Shown here in pieces: positions 1 to 6,208 of a DNA stretch of 10,023 nt. The stretch comes from an uncultured Clostridia bacterium (lineage in GTDB: Bacteria; Bacillota; Clostridia; TANB77; CAG-508), in assembly GCA_948919095.1 (NCBI GenBank), contig CAQYCU010000052.1, positions 1 through 10,023 on the forward strand, in the 5' to 3' direction. A program made the translations under genes and the position numbers. Numbering within the stretch: position 1 is the first letter of the stretch; every line of letters begins with the position of its first letter. The notes beneath the pieces were generated by a model. The model searched no databases. It worked only from the letters and a program-made list of their open reading frames with translations, and was not told the DNA's origin.

Positions 1-1697
1 AAAATGCTAATTACTTCTCTTGCATTTTCTCTAACTATATCATTTACACCAATTAAAGCAAGTATTTTCTTCTCATTTGCAACATATACAATGCTGTTTC
101 CCTTTCGTGCAAGTTCTTCTTCATCTTTTATATATGGATTTTCAATATTATACTTTTGCAAAATTTTTGAATTACCTAGAATTATTTTATTTTCTTCAAC
201 TGTTCCAATAATTCCAAGACCTGCAATATTTTCAAATTCTTTAACATCAATCTTTTCAATTTTATTTTCTTCTAAATAATTTTCAAATGCTTTTCCTATT
301 GGATGTGTTGACTTACTTTCAATATTACCAACTATTTGTAATAGTTTTTTTTCAGACATATCACTATAATTCTTGATTTCAGCAATTTTTAGTTTTCCAT
401 AAGTTAACGTTCCCGTTTTGTCAAATACAATTGTGTCAGCCTTTTGTGCATTTTCCAATATTTCGCTTTTCTTTACTAATATTCCGTTACTTGCACATAA
501 GCCCTCACTTACAACTATTGCAAGTGGTGTTGCTAATCCTAAGCTACAAGGGCATGCCACAACTAATATAGTAATAAATATTGATAATGCCATGCTAAAG
601 TCTTGACCAATTATCATGTAAATTATAAATGAAATAATTGCTATAACTATTACTGTTGGTACAAAATATCCTGAAACTGTGTCTGCAACTTTTGCAATAG
701 GAGCTTTAGTATTGCTGGCTTCAACGACAGCTCTGACTATCTCAGATATTGTACTTTCTTTCCCAATTCTCTCTGCTTCATATTCCAAATACCCATCATA
801 GTTTATACTTCCTGCAATTACATTGTCCCCATCTTTTTTAGCTACTGGCTTGCTTTCACCTGTTATAAAAGATTCGTCCAAATGTGATTTTCCTGAAACA
901 ATTTTTCCATCTACTGCAATCTTTTCTCCTGGCTTAACTATAACAATATCACCTTTTTTTATTTCATCTAAAGTAACTATTTTTTCAGTATTACCTATTT
1001 TTATTACAGCATTTTTAGGAGTTATTTTAACTAATTTCTTTATTGCTTCCTTAGTTTTGTCAGTACTAATTCCATCAATATATCTGCCTAGTTTTATAAA
1101 ATAAATTACAATCGCAGTAGATTCAAAATATAAGTCCATTGTGTAATTATGATTTCCTTTAATTATCATATACATTCCATATATGCTATATAAAAAACTA
1201 CTAATTACCCCAATTCCAACTAATGTATCCATATTAGGAGTTTTGTGGATTAGATTTTTGTATCCATTTTTTAAAATATCATATCCATATATTAAAAATA
1301 TAATTGTTAACATAAACAGTGTAACTGTATAGTTTATTGGATTAGTATGAGGGTCTAATAAATTAATCGTTGGTAGATTTATCATATGTCCCATGGATAT
1401 ATACATTAAAATTACAGCTAGTATTGAAAATACTATGATTTCAAACTTCTGCCTCTTGTTATCTTTTTCTAAATTTATTTCTTTAAATTCTCCTAGGCTT
1501 TTAAAGCCTGCTTGTTTTACAAACTCCTCTATGTCCGCTTGTTTTAATTTTTTCTCGTCATATTCAATTGTTGCATTTGCCATTACTAAATTAACTGAAG
1601 CTTTTTCTACTCCAGCTTGTTTGTTTAAATATTTCTCAAGTCCATTAGAACAAGCACTACAAGTCATTCCATCAATAGAAAGTATTATTTTTTTCAT
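1..1697 (-). CDS. copA: Copper-exporting P1B-type ATPase CopA (3' part beyond window)
   Basis: The first 565 residues are visible. The protein is an integral membrane pump that exports Cu+ using ATP. An N-terminal heavy-metal-associated domain (about residues 1-68) carries MTCSAC with C13 and C16. Hydrophobic membrane segments follow, then the actuator-domain TGES (T279-E281), the membrane metal site CPC (C382-P383-C384), the phosphorylation motif DKTGTLT (D426) and the nucleotide-binding HP motif (H465). CPC followed by SLGLATPLA is the copper (P1B-1) signature rather than a zinc or cadmium one. The visible part ends before the hinge GDGxND motif and the last two helices, which lie beyond position 1; full-length family members have about 730-820 residues. 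The ATG at 1695-1697 follows AAAGGA inside the end of copZ, with only 3 nt between the genes, so the two are translationally close and cotranscribed. No CsoR-type copper repressor is seen in the window. Confidence 0.96.
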   Translation of the reverse strand, partial: MKKIILSIDGMTCSACSNGLEKYLNKQAGVEKASVNLVMANATIEYDEKKLKQADIEEFVKQAGFKSLGEFKEINLEKDNKRQKFEIIVFSILAVILMYISMGHMINLPTINLLDPHTNPINYTVTLFMLTIIFLIYGYDILKNGYKNLIHKTPNMDTLVGIGVISSFLYSIYGMYMIIKGNHNYTMDLYFESTAIVIYFIKLGRYIDGISTDKTKEAIKKLVKITPKNAVIKIGNTEKIVTLDEIKKGDIVIVKPGEKIAVDGKIVSGKSHLDESFITGESKPVAKKDGDNVIAGSINYDGYLEYEAERIGKESTISEIVRAVVEASNTKAPIAKVADTVSGYFVPTVIVIAIISFIIYMIIGQDFSMALSIFITILVVACPCSLGLATPLAIVVSEGLCASNGILVKKSEILENAQKADTIVFDKTGTLTYGKLKIAEIKNYSDMSEKKLLQIVGNIESKSTHPIGKAFENYLEENKIEKIDVKEFENIAGLGIIGTVEENKIILGNSKILQKYNIENPYIKDEEELARKGNSIVYVANEKKILALIGVNDIVRENAREVISI

Positions 1698-1700
1698 ATC

Positions 1701-1907
1701 TTATTCCTTTGCCTCAAACCCTATATCTTCAATTTTTTCTTTCATTGTGCTTTCTTCCACTTCTTCTTTTGATATAACTTTAACAATACCAGTTTCGTGG
1801 CTTGCTTCAACATTTTCCACTCCATCTATTGTTAATAATGCATTCTTTACTCTGTTTTCGCATCCTCCACATACCATTCCTTCAACATTAATAATTGTTT
1901 CTTTCAT
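1701..1907 (-). CDS. copZ: Copper chaperone CopZ (HMA domain)
   Basis: This 68-residue cytoplasmic protein is a single heavy-metal-associated ferredoxin-like domain, the usual size for CopZ. The metal site is GMVCGGC with C13 and C16. The known role of the family is to carry Cu+ to the N-terminal domain of CopA. The start ATG is preceded by GGAG at about 8 nt, and the stop lies 3 nt before copA, so the pair forms an operon. The GG between the cysteines differs from the SA of the CopA domain, and the two domains are only distantly similar, so this is not a recent duplication. The 68-nt gap to the upstream thioesterase holds an AT-rich stretch that could be a weak promoter (TATTATAA about 25 nt before the start), but I see no convincing -35. 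Assignment is firm for the domain; copper rather than mercury follows from the CopA neighbour. Confidence 0.93.
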   Translation of the reverse strand: MKETIINVEGMVCGGCENRVKNALLTIDGVENVEASHETGIVKVISKEEVEESTMKEKIEDIGFEAKE

Positions 1908-1975
1908 AATTTTTCTCCTCTCAATTTTTATAATATTAAGAATAAAGTTCTGACTTAACTAACTGCTTTTAAAAC

Positions 1976-2392
1976 TTATTCTTCCAATAATGCTTGAAAT
2001 TTATTACTAAATTCTGGATTATGTTTTTTTAAGTTTATTGGTTTCAAACTTTTATCTGTAAAACAATGTTTTGTTTCACCTAGAAGTACAACTTTTCCAG
2101 TTTCTTTGTCTGTCATTTCATAACCAACAGTCATTCTTACTCCTGAATATTCTTTTACATACGGTCTAATAACTATTGTATCGCCAAATGTAACATGATA
2201 TTTATATGTGCAATTTACTCCTAATACTGGAATTGTTATATTATTTTCTTCTAATAATGAAAATGACATTTTTATACTTTCAAGCCATGAGCATCTTGCT
2301 TCTTCCATATATCTAATATAATTTGAATGGTGTACAACACCCATTTTATCTGTTTCATAATAGTTAACTTTTCTTTCAAATACAAATTTCAT
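1976..2392 (-). CDS. YbgC/FadM-type acyl-CoA thioesterase (hotdog fold)
   Basis: A 138-residue single-domain protein of the 4-hydroxybenzoyl-CoA thioesterase superfamily, which hydrolyses acyl-CoA thioesters in the cytoplasm. The N-terminal block YYETDKMGVVHHSNYIRYME (residues 11-30) matches the family signature, in which the Asp (D15 here) is the catalytic residue and the HxNY segment lines the active site. R33 and the following WLE are also typical. Length is normal (130-145). The start is fixed by a strong GGAGGG (2396-2401) 3-4 nt before the ATG. The physiological acyl-CoA cannot be read from the sequence. It stands immediately behind a disrupted gene remnant and upstream of copZ-copA in the same direction; the order may be accidental, as thioesterases have no known place in copper handling. 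Confidence 0.9.
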   Translation of the reverse strand: MKFVFERKVNYYETDKMGVVHHSNYIRYMEEARCSWLESIKMSFSLLEENNITIPVLGVNCTYKYHVTFGDTIVIRPYVKEYSGVRMTVGYEMTDKETGKVVLLGETKHCFTDKSLKPINLKKHNPEFSNKFQALLEE

Positions 2393-2404
2393 TTTCCCTC
2401 CTAG

Positions 2405-2580
2405 TTATTTATTAAATTTTTTAAATAAATTTATTAGTTCATCGATTATTTCTATTTTTCCCTCTTCATTGAACAATTTTCTAAGTTTGCTGTATCATGC
2501 TTTATTACTAGCATTTCTAAGTTTTTTTCTAGTTGAAAAAGTGCTATTTTACAGCTACCCCATTAAATTCTTTGAAACTT
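2405..2580 (-). pseudogene. Probable frameshifted 3' remnant of an unidentified gene
   Basis: Reading the minus strand, 2405-2494 gives an uninterrupted 29-codon tail, Y S K L R K L F N E E G K I E I I D E L then INLFKKFNK and a stop, ending 12 nt before the thioesterase start as an operon partner would. Upstream, a second frame (about 2494-2550) reads IALFQLEKNLEMLVIKHDT, and a third (about 2548-2580) reads SFKEFNGVAVK before a stop. Each piece looks like ordinary helical protein, and the three join if single bases are restored near 2494 and near 2548. I infer a decayed coding region whose upstream part is missing next to the integrase end of the mobile element. The family is not recognised. 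Random AT-rich sequence could give the shorter pieces by chance; the 29-codon tail is the better supported part. Confidence 0.4.
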
Positions 2581-2594
2581 ATTAAAACTTATTA
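2575..2594. repeat. Perfect tandem 10-bp direct repeat near the integrase end
   Basis: AAACTTATTA occurs twice without a gap (2575-2584 and 2585-2594), about 90 bp beyond the int stop codon. Tn916-type integrases bind short direct repeats near the element ends through their N-terminal domain, so this could be an arm-type site. That role is inferred from position only. A second direct repeat, TTTCTAAGTTT, occurs at 2478-2488 and 2514-2524. Confidence 0.4.
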
Positions 2595-2681
2595 ATTTTT
2601 TTCTTAGTCTTAATTACAATACATACTATATCATATTATAATAGAAATTTCAATTAAATGTAAGCATTTTTTAACTCTATT
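2595..2681. other. Candidate end of the mobile element (att region)
   Basis: This AT-rich stretch between the tandem repeat and the int stop holds no gene. In Tn916-like elements the integrase gene lies at the extreme end with the attachment site just beyond its 3' end, so the element boundary is expected within roughly 2490-2680. The exact joint cannot be fixed without the other end or an empty site. A small inverted repeat, CTATTTT and AAAATAG around AG (2677-2692), spans the int stop codon. Confidence 0.3.
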
Positions 2682-3884
2682 TTAGAAAATAGAATTAATC
2701 TTTTCAATTTCTTTTTCTTTAAATTCATGAAATACACTTGTATATGTATTTAATGTTACTTGAATATCTTTATGCCCTAAAATTCTTTGTAAAACAACTG
2801 GACTTACTCCATTTTCAATACATCTTGTTGCAAATGTATGTCTTAACATGTGTGTATTTACTTTGCTTTTAGTAATATTACATTGATATACTGTTTTAGT
2901 TTTTCTTCCACCTTTTATTCCTACTCTTTTTTTGTAAACTCTTATATCTGCATTTTTACATAGTTTTTGAAATCTTGCATTAAAGTTTGTAGCATGAATA
3001 AAGTTGCCATTCTTTAAAAACAAAAAACCTCTTTTTTTATCAATTTTGTATTCTAATAATTTATCATATAATGAATCTAATATTGGTACATCTCTCATTC
3101 CTGCATAAGTCTTTGTAGTATTTTCTAACAAAATTCTTCCTTTATCAACATGACTTAATGTTTTCCTTACATATATTTTCTTATTTTCTAAATCTATATC
3201 TTCTCTTTTCAAAGCTAATATTTCACTTATTCTCATTCCTGTATATATAGCAATATAAAATACTATTGTATAATCATCATACCCCTTATCTAGTTCTTTT
3301 ATAAATCTTTCTTCTTCCTCTAATGTTAATGCATCTATTTCTTTTGTTGGTTTACTTGATTTAGGTTTCATTAAGTAACCTTTTAATTCAAAAGGATTTT
3401 TATCTACTATATCTCTGATTCTAGCCTCATTAAATGCTCCTTGTAATTGTTGCCATACTTTTGTTATAACTGATTGTGAATATGAAGTAAGTGATTGGCT
3501 TTGCATATTTATTATACTTCTAGTAACATTTTGAATTGGTATATTTGCAAAAGGTAGTATCTTTTGCATTATATCTATGGTTTCTCCAATTCTTATATAT
3601 GAAGCCCTTTTTATAGAATTAGTATTATACTTTAGTTCTCTAATTTCATTTGCTATATCTACTATTGACAATTTATTATTGACATCTTTTCCTGTTTGCA
3701 ATTCTCTTTGTAAAAATTCCATTTTATCTTTTACTTCTTTACGTGTATTTCCATAAAATGTTTTTCTTATCTGTTTCCCATCGTTATCTTGTCCTAGACT
3801 AACTTGCCCTACCCATTTTTTTAGTGATTCTCTATAAAAAATTGTTCCTTCTCCATTTCCTCTTTTATTCAAATTTCTTGCCAT
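2682..3884 (-). CDS. int: Tn916-type tyrosine integrase
   Basis: A site-specific recombinase that cuts and joins DNA through a covalent tyrosine intermediate, driving integration and, with Xis, excision. With the start at 3884 it has 400 residues, close to the 405 of Tn916 Int. Residues about 1-65 form the arm-binding domain (GNGEGTIFYRES, then KKWVGQVSLG), about 70-170 the core-binding domain, and about 185-400 the catalytic domain. All catalytic residues are visible: R218 (GMRISE), K258, H345 and R348 (HMLRH), H371 (GH) and Y381 (LNTY). An earlier in-frame ATG at 3894-3896 has no Shine-Dalgarno, while GGAGG lies between it and the ATG at 3882-3884, which I choose. It follows xis by 28 nt and is surely cotranscribed with it. 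It looks intact and active. Confidence 0.95.
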   Translation of the reverse strand: MARNLNKRGNGEGTIFYRESLKKWVGQVSLGQDNDGKQIRKTFYGNTRKEVKDKMEFLQRELQTGKDVNNKLSIVDIANEIRELKYNTNSIKRASYIRIGETIDIMQKILPFANIPIQNVTRSIINMQSQSLTSYSQSVITKVWQQLQGAFNEARIRDIVDKNPFELKGYLMKPKSSKPTKEIDALTLEEEERFIKELDKGYDDYTIVFYIAIYTGMRISEILALKREDIDLENKKIYVRKTLSHVDKGRILLENTTKTYAGMRDVPILDSLYDKLLEYKIDKKRGFLFLKNGNFIHATNFNARFQKLCKNADIRVYKKRVGIKGGRKTKTVYQCNITKSKVNTHMLRHTFATRCIENGVSPVVLQRILGHKDIQVTLNTYTSVFHEFKEKEIEKINSIF

Positions 3885-3912
3885 TTTTTCCTCCATTCTA
3901 TAAAATTAAAGA

Positions 3913-4167
3913 TTACTCAAACATTTTGGTAGCAATTTTTTCTAATATCATTTTCTTTGTTTCCTCATCTACACAGAATTCATATATAAATACAGCTCTT
4001 TTATCAGCAATTAAATTTGCTCCACAATCTTTTATTAATGGAAAACCATAACTATGAAATCTTTCTCTTGCTTTTACAACTCCTATTCCTCTCCAATCAG
4101 AATATATTTCTGGAGTTATTGTATCTGGTAAGTCTTCAAATTTTATTTTTGATTTTTTTACTTTCAT
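3913..4167 (-). CDS. Excisionase-like small DNA-binding protein
   Basis: An 84-residue basic protein directly upstream of int. The middle part, LPDTITPEIYSDWRGIGVVK followed by ARERFHSYGFPLIKDCGANL, has the order of an excisionase/MerR-like winged helix: a helix-turn-helix selecting the site, then a GFP-I strand and a wing, then a short helix ending in YEF. Such proteins bend the element ends and tip the integrase towards excision. Similarity to Tn916 Xis (67 residues) is in size, place and fold rather than in sequence, so the function rests mainly on context. The reading frame can begin one codon earlier at a TTG, but the ATG at 4165-4167 has GGAGG (4173-4177) at the right distance and is chosen. 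The Shine-Dalgarno is touched by a hairpin (4177-4193), which suggests control of translation. Confidence 0.72.
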   Translation of the reverse strand: MKVKKSKIKFEDLPDTITPEIYSDWRGIGVVKARERFHSYGFPLIKDCGANLIADKRAVFIYEFCVDEETKKMILEKIATKMFE

Positions 4168-4176
4168 CAAATCCTC

Positions 4177-4217
4177 CTAACTTTAAAAGTTAGTCTTTGA
4201 TTAATCAAAGACTAACT
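4177..4217 (-). promoter_or_regulatory. Overlapping palindromes in the xis-int leader
   Basis: Positions 4188-4217 form a perfect 30-bp palindrome (13-bp arms AGTTAGTCTTTGA and its complement around TTAA). A second palindrome, CTAACTTT and AAAGTTAG around one base (4177-4193), uses part of the same sequence and its last base is the first of the xis GGAGG. In RNA the two hairpins exclude each other, since 4188-4193 takes part in both. As DNA the 30-bp palindrome could equally be an operator for a dimeric regulator. There are few T residues after either hairpin on the minus strand, so a strong intrinsic terminator is unlikely. Confidence 0.6.
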
Positions 4218-4284
4218 CATTTTCCTAATTATGTGAAATGTGCAATTTTAGAAATTTTAATCTATTTACACATTTGCATTTTTT

Positions 4285-5037
4285 CTATTTTCTATCTTTT
4301 AGCATGTCTGCTTGTTTTTCAACTTCATCTGGATAGTATAAATCAATAAGAGTTAGTATATATTTTCCAAATTCTTCATTTGAAATTTCTAAATTTCCTG
4401 TATGCTTTAAAAATTCTCTAGCAACCATACCATAAGACGATATTTGCTTTCTTGTAACAAATTCTGTTTTTTCTTCTATTCCCTCTCTGTGTAATACTTC
4501 CTTTTTAACTTTATCTAAATCTATTCCTAAAGAAATAATAAGGGCTTTATCTACTTTTCTTAATTCTCCTGTATCTAAAACTCCTATATAATATTTTAAT
4601 CTTGTTTTATCTATTGCTCTAATTTGTTCTGTCAAAACAAGTGAATTTTGTTTTAATCTGTTTTTATATCCTTTAATATATACATGTGTTGGTATGATAG
4701 CTTTTGAATTTACTTTACTTGTAATTGGTGCAACTATAACAGTTGGACTATATTCATTACCTATATCATTTTGTACTATTACTACTGGTCTAACTCCTGT
4801 TTGTTCACTTCCTACATAAGTTTCATCTAATGCTGCATAAAATAAATCTCCTCTTTTTATTTCCATATTATTATTTTCCTCTATCTTTCTATAATTTTTT
4901 AAATATTCCATTTGTTCTTGAGCTTCAATCATTCTTTCTTCATCTGTTTTATCCATGCTTGCACCTAAAATAATTAAATATGTAAGTATTGCTATAAGTA
5001 CAAGTATTATAAAAAATATAATTAATAAAATATTCAT
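4285..5037 (-). CDS. MazF/PemK-type protein with N-terminal membrane helix
   Basis: A 250-residue protein. Residues 3-25 are a strongly hydrophobic helix (LLIIFFIILVLIAILTYLII), residues about 28-57 a charged linker, and about 58-178 a MazF/PemK domain: IKRGDLFYAAL, then the RPVVIVQND strand with R83, the VIVAPITS strand with T106 and S107, and NSLVLTEQIRAIDKTRL. MazF proteins are ribosome-independent mRNA interferases; the Arg and Ser/Thr seen here are at the family's active site. About 70 extra C-terminal helical residues are unusual, as typical MazF has 110-120. AAGGAG about 9-10 nt before the ATG supports the long form; an internal ATG (codon 58) has a poorer GAGG 11 nt away, so a soluble short form is possible. 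No protein antitoxin gene adjoins it. Instead a structured RNA lies upstream and xis downstream. It may be a stability or regulatory module of the element; function beyond the domain is inference. Confidence 0.85.
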   Translation of the reverse strand: MNILLIIFFIILVLIAILTYLIILGASMDKTDEERMIEAQEQMEYLKNYRKIEENNNMEIKRGDLFYAALDETYVGSEQTGVRPVVIVQNDIGNEYSPTVIVAPITSKVNSKAIIPTHVYIKGYKNRLKQNSLVLTEQIRAIDKTRLKYYIGVLDTGELRKVDKALIISLGIDLDKVKKEVLHREGIEEKTEFVTRKQISSYGMVAREFLKHTGNLEISNEEFGKYILTLIDLYYPDEVEKQADMLKDRK

Positions 5038-5062
5038 AATCTGATTCTCCTTTTTTTATTCA

Positions 5063-5094
5063 AAAGGCTACCTAAGTTTAAATAGATAGCCTTT
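5063..5094 (-). terminator. Hairpin between the structured RNA and the MazF-type gene
   Basis: AAAGGCTATCT and AGGTAGCCTTT pair over 11 bp (one G-U) with a 10-nt loop, and the strand continues TTTTGAATA before the AAGGAG of the MazF gene. Only four T residues follow, so termination may be partial. The position suggests an attenuator that lets some transcripts read into the gene. Confidence 0.45.
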
Positions 5095-5109
5095 AATTAT
5101 TTTCTATCT

Positions 5110-5299
5110 CTTCACTTGAAATTCATTAAACGGCAATTAGCAAAATTGCTCCACAGGACTTTCACCTACCTGCTTTTGGCAGATTTGCATCCATTGCTTG
5201 GGACGGTTTTATCTCGCTCGAACTGTGGCTGTGCAAGTGTATCATTATACCTACTACTTGTCCTCGCCTTATAAGTTGCTATCTTATATTTAAGTGAAG
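5110..5299 (-). ncRNA. Structured RNA of unknown family upstream of the MazF-type gene
   Basis: This stretch is clearly richer in G and C than its surroundings and has no reading frame. Read on the minus strand it is closed by an 8-bp helix (CTTCACTT 5292-5299 with AAGTGAAG 5110-5117). Inside are hairpins at 5271-5287 (5 bp), 5234-5260 (5+4 bp), 5170-5182 (CTGC/GCAG) and 5133-5149 (GCAATT/AATTGC, 6 bp), and two coaxial long-range helices: CCACAG (5223-5228) with CTGTGG (5151-5156), and GGAC (5260-5263) with GTCC (5157-5160). The unpaired GGTGAAAG between them looks like a conserved core. It resembles the layout of large riboswitches or ornate ncRNAs, but I cannot match it to T-box, cobalamin, glmS, RNase P, SRP or 6S consensus. 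It may be a free RNA or the leader of the MazF-type gene. The minus strand is preferred from gene direction. Confidence 0.6.
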
Positions 5300-5343
5300 T
5301 AATTTGTAATATTACTTTTTAACTAGCTCGAATAGTAGGAATG

Positions 5344-5372
5344 TATCTAATGAATTGTTATTTAATTTTCAA
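5344..5372 (-). promoter_or_regulatory. Weak candidate promoter for the structured RNA
   Basis: TTGAAA (5367-5372) lies 17 bp before TAGATA (5344-5349), a good -35 but a poor -10. It would start transcription about 35-40 nt before the RNA. It lies just after the terminator of the sigma gene, where a new promoter would be needed. Confidence 0.3.
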
Positions 5373-5387
5373 AGTGCTTTTTTATTC

Positions 5388-5430
5388 TCATAAAAAGAAA
5401 TAAGTGAAAGAGTTTTATACCCTCTCACTT
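5388..5430 (-). terminator. Intrinsic terminator of the sigma-like gene
   Basis: A 12-bp stem, AAGTGAGAGGGT with ACTCTTTCACTT (5402-5430, two G-U pairs, 5-nt loop), is followed on the minus strand by ATTTCTTTTTATG. It ends the transcript about 30 nt after the stop codon of the sigma-like gene. Confidence 0.8.
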
Positions 5431-5460
5431 ACTAGCTCACTAAATCGACTTTTGTCCCCC

Positions 5461-5916
5461 CTAGTTTTCAAAAAAATTTTTTAATTTTTTCAATCCTAGT
5501 GTTATACTTTTCTCAATTTGATTTTTTCTTACATTTTCTCTTTTGGCTAATTCTCTTATACTAATACCAGTTTCAATATTTAATTCAATTCTTCTCTTTT
5601 GTGATTCTGTTAATGCTTTTTTTGCATTTTTTAATTGTTCTTTATAAATATTAGCTATTGCTTTATCTTCTGTTCCCTTTTCTTTATCAATTGATCTTAT
5701 ATAAATATCTTCTTCTGTTAAATTACCTGGCTCTTCATGTCTATCTTTTTGATTTTTCACTTTAATATATGATTTTTTTGATGTTATATAAGCTTCAAAT
5801 ATGTCTTTACTAATTTCAATTCTACAGTCATTTTCTACACTATCTTTAAAAGATATATAGTATTGTTCAGTTTCTTCTATATATTCTAATTTATATGTAT
5901 CTACATCATATTGCAT
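5461..5916 (-). CDS. Sigma-70 region-4-like regulator (Tn916 Orf7 type)
   Basis: A 151-residue protein without sigma region 2. Residues about 1-55 are a beta-rich, acidic part of unknown role. About 55-100 is a charged helical linker, and 101-151 a sigma-70 region-4 domain: ALTESQKRRIELNIETGIS, then the helix-turn-helix RELAKRENVRKNQIEKSI (about 121-138) and the closing LKKLKNFF. Tn916-family elements carry a protein of this size and type (Orf7), a regulator of element transcription. The frame is open from a TTG five codons upstream, but TTGGAGGAA there is the Shine-Dalgarno itself, so the ATG at 5914-5916 is the start. A hairpin (5930-5958) directly abuts that GGAGG. The gene leads the element's minus-strand genes and has its own terminator (5388-5430), so it controls the rest in trans if at all. 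Confidence 0.85.
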   Translation of the reverse strand: MQYDVDTYKLEYIEETEQYYISFKDSVENDCRIEISKDIFEAYITSKKSYIKVKNQKDRHEEPGNLTEEDIYIRSIDKEKGTEDKAIANIYKEQLKNAKKALTESQKRRIELNIETGISIRELAKRENVRKNQIEKSITLGLKKLKNFFEN

Positions 5917-5929
5917 TTCTCTTTCCTCC

Positions 5930-5958
5930 AATCAATTCAGTTTTTGTTTGAATTGATT
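5930..5958 (-). promoter_or_regulatory. Hairpin abutting the Shine-Dalgarno of the sigma-like gene
   Basis: AATCAATTCA and TGAATTGATT form a perfect 10-bp stem with a 9-nt loop. The last paired base is adjacent to the GGAGG (5925-5929). Stacked on the ribosome binding site it could lower or gate translation initiation. Confidence 0.55.
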
Positions 5959-6128
5959 AGAGGTGGACTACGACAATGTTTTTCTTTTAGTAAATAAAAA
6001 AAATCAAACATACAACACAACATTGCACATTTGATTATTTGAAATAGGCATAAATATATAATACTTACATCTAGTATTCTAATTATTTTTGAATTATCTT
6101 CTACATTATTATTTATACCCCTTTCCAT
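5937..6128 (-). CDS. Possible leader peptide before the sigma-like gene
   Basis: A 63-codon frame beginning MERGINNNVEDNSKIIRILD. Its ATG has GGGAG 7 nt upstream, and that sequence is itself the 3' arm of a hairpin (6133-6181). The frame reads straight through the intrinsic terminator at 5991-6033 and ends 20 nt before the sigma-like gene's start. The second half is rich in F, L, C and I and does not look like a folded protein. Tn916 is known to control tet(M) and downstream genes by translation of a short leader (orf12) through a terminator. A similar role would explain the layout, but the codon content alone is not convincing and the frame may be chance. Confidence 0.3.
   Translation of the reverse strand: MERGINNNVEDNSKIIRILDVSIIYLCLFQIIKCAMLCCMFDFFYLLKEKHCRSPPLINSNKN
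5991..6033 (-). terminator. Intrinsic terminator inside the sigma-gene leader
   Basis: CAAATGTGCAA (6023-6033) pairs with TTGTATGTTTG (6005-6015) over 11 positions, four of them G-U, with a 7-nt loop, followed by ATTTTTTTTATTTA. The uninterrupted run of eight T makes it a good minus-strand terminator. It lies about 75 nt before the sigma-like gene, so it would act as an attenuator in that gene's leader. Confidence 0.65.
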
Positions 6129-6132
6129 ATAA

Positions 6133-6181
6133 AAAACTCCCTTGCAAAGTAATTCCTAAACAAATTTCTTAAAGGAGTTTT
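6133..6181 (-). promoter_or_regulatory. Hairpin holding the leader ORF ribosome binding site
   Basis: AAAACTCC (6174-6181) pairs with GGAGTTTT (6133-6140) over 8 bp with a long loop, followed by TTATATGG. The GGAG arm is the Shine-Dalgarno of the possible leader ORF, so the stem would hide it. The arm followed by T residues also gives weak terminator character. Confidence 0.4.
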
Positions 6182-6208
6182 AAATAATAAAAAAGTAAAT
6201 CATTTTAA

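Noticed and set aside
1393..1953. A 186-codon open frame on the plus strand opposite copA and copZ.
   Set aside because: It is the antisense shadow of copZ and the N-terminus of copA, both certain from their metal motifs, and has no ribosome binding site.
1969..2593. TTAAAACTTATT occurs at 1969-1980 and 2582-2593, which could suggest att repeats flanking the thioesterase.
   Set aside because: It is short AT-rich sequence, the segment between is an ordinary thioesterase gene, and the integrase-side boundary is expected on one side only of that gene.
5110..5299. Resemblance of GGTGAAAGTCC to cobalamin riboswitch elements and of AAGTAGTA to T-box stem I.
   Set aside because: The order of the other cobalamin elements does not fit, and there is no T-box sequence (GGTGGNACCGCG) downstream.
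5297..5320. Stem AAGTAAT/ATTACTT followed by TTT on the plus strand, suggesting that the structured RNA runs on the plus strand.
   Set aside because: The stem is all but one pair A-T in each half and the T-run is short; all neighbouring genes and the GGTGAAAG core favour the minus strand. Kept open only as a low possibility.
5110..5460. Tandem RNA repeats as in type III toxin-antitoxin loci.
   Set aside because: No repeated unit of 30-40 nt is present, so the locus is not a classical type III system.
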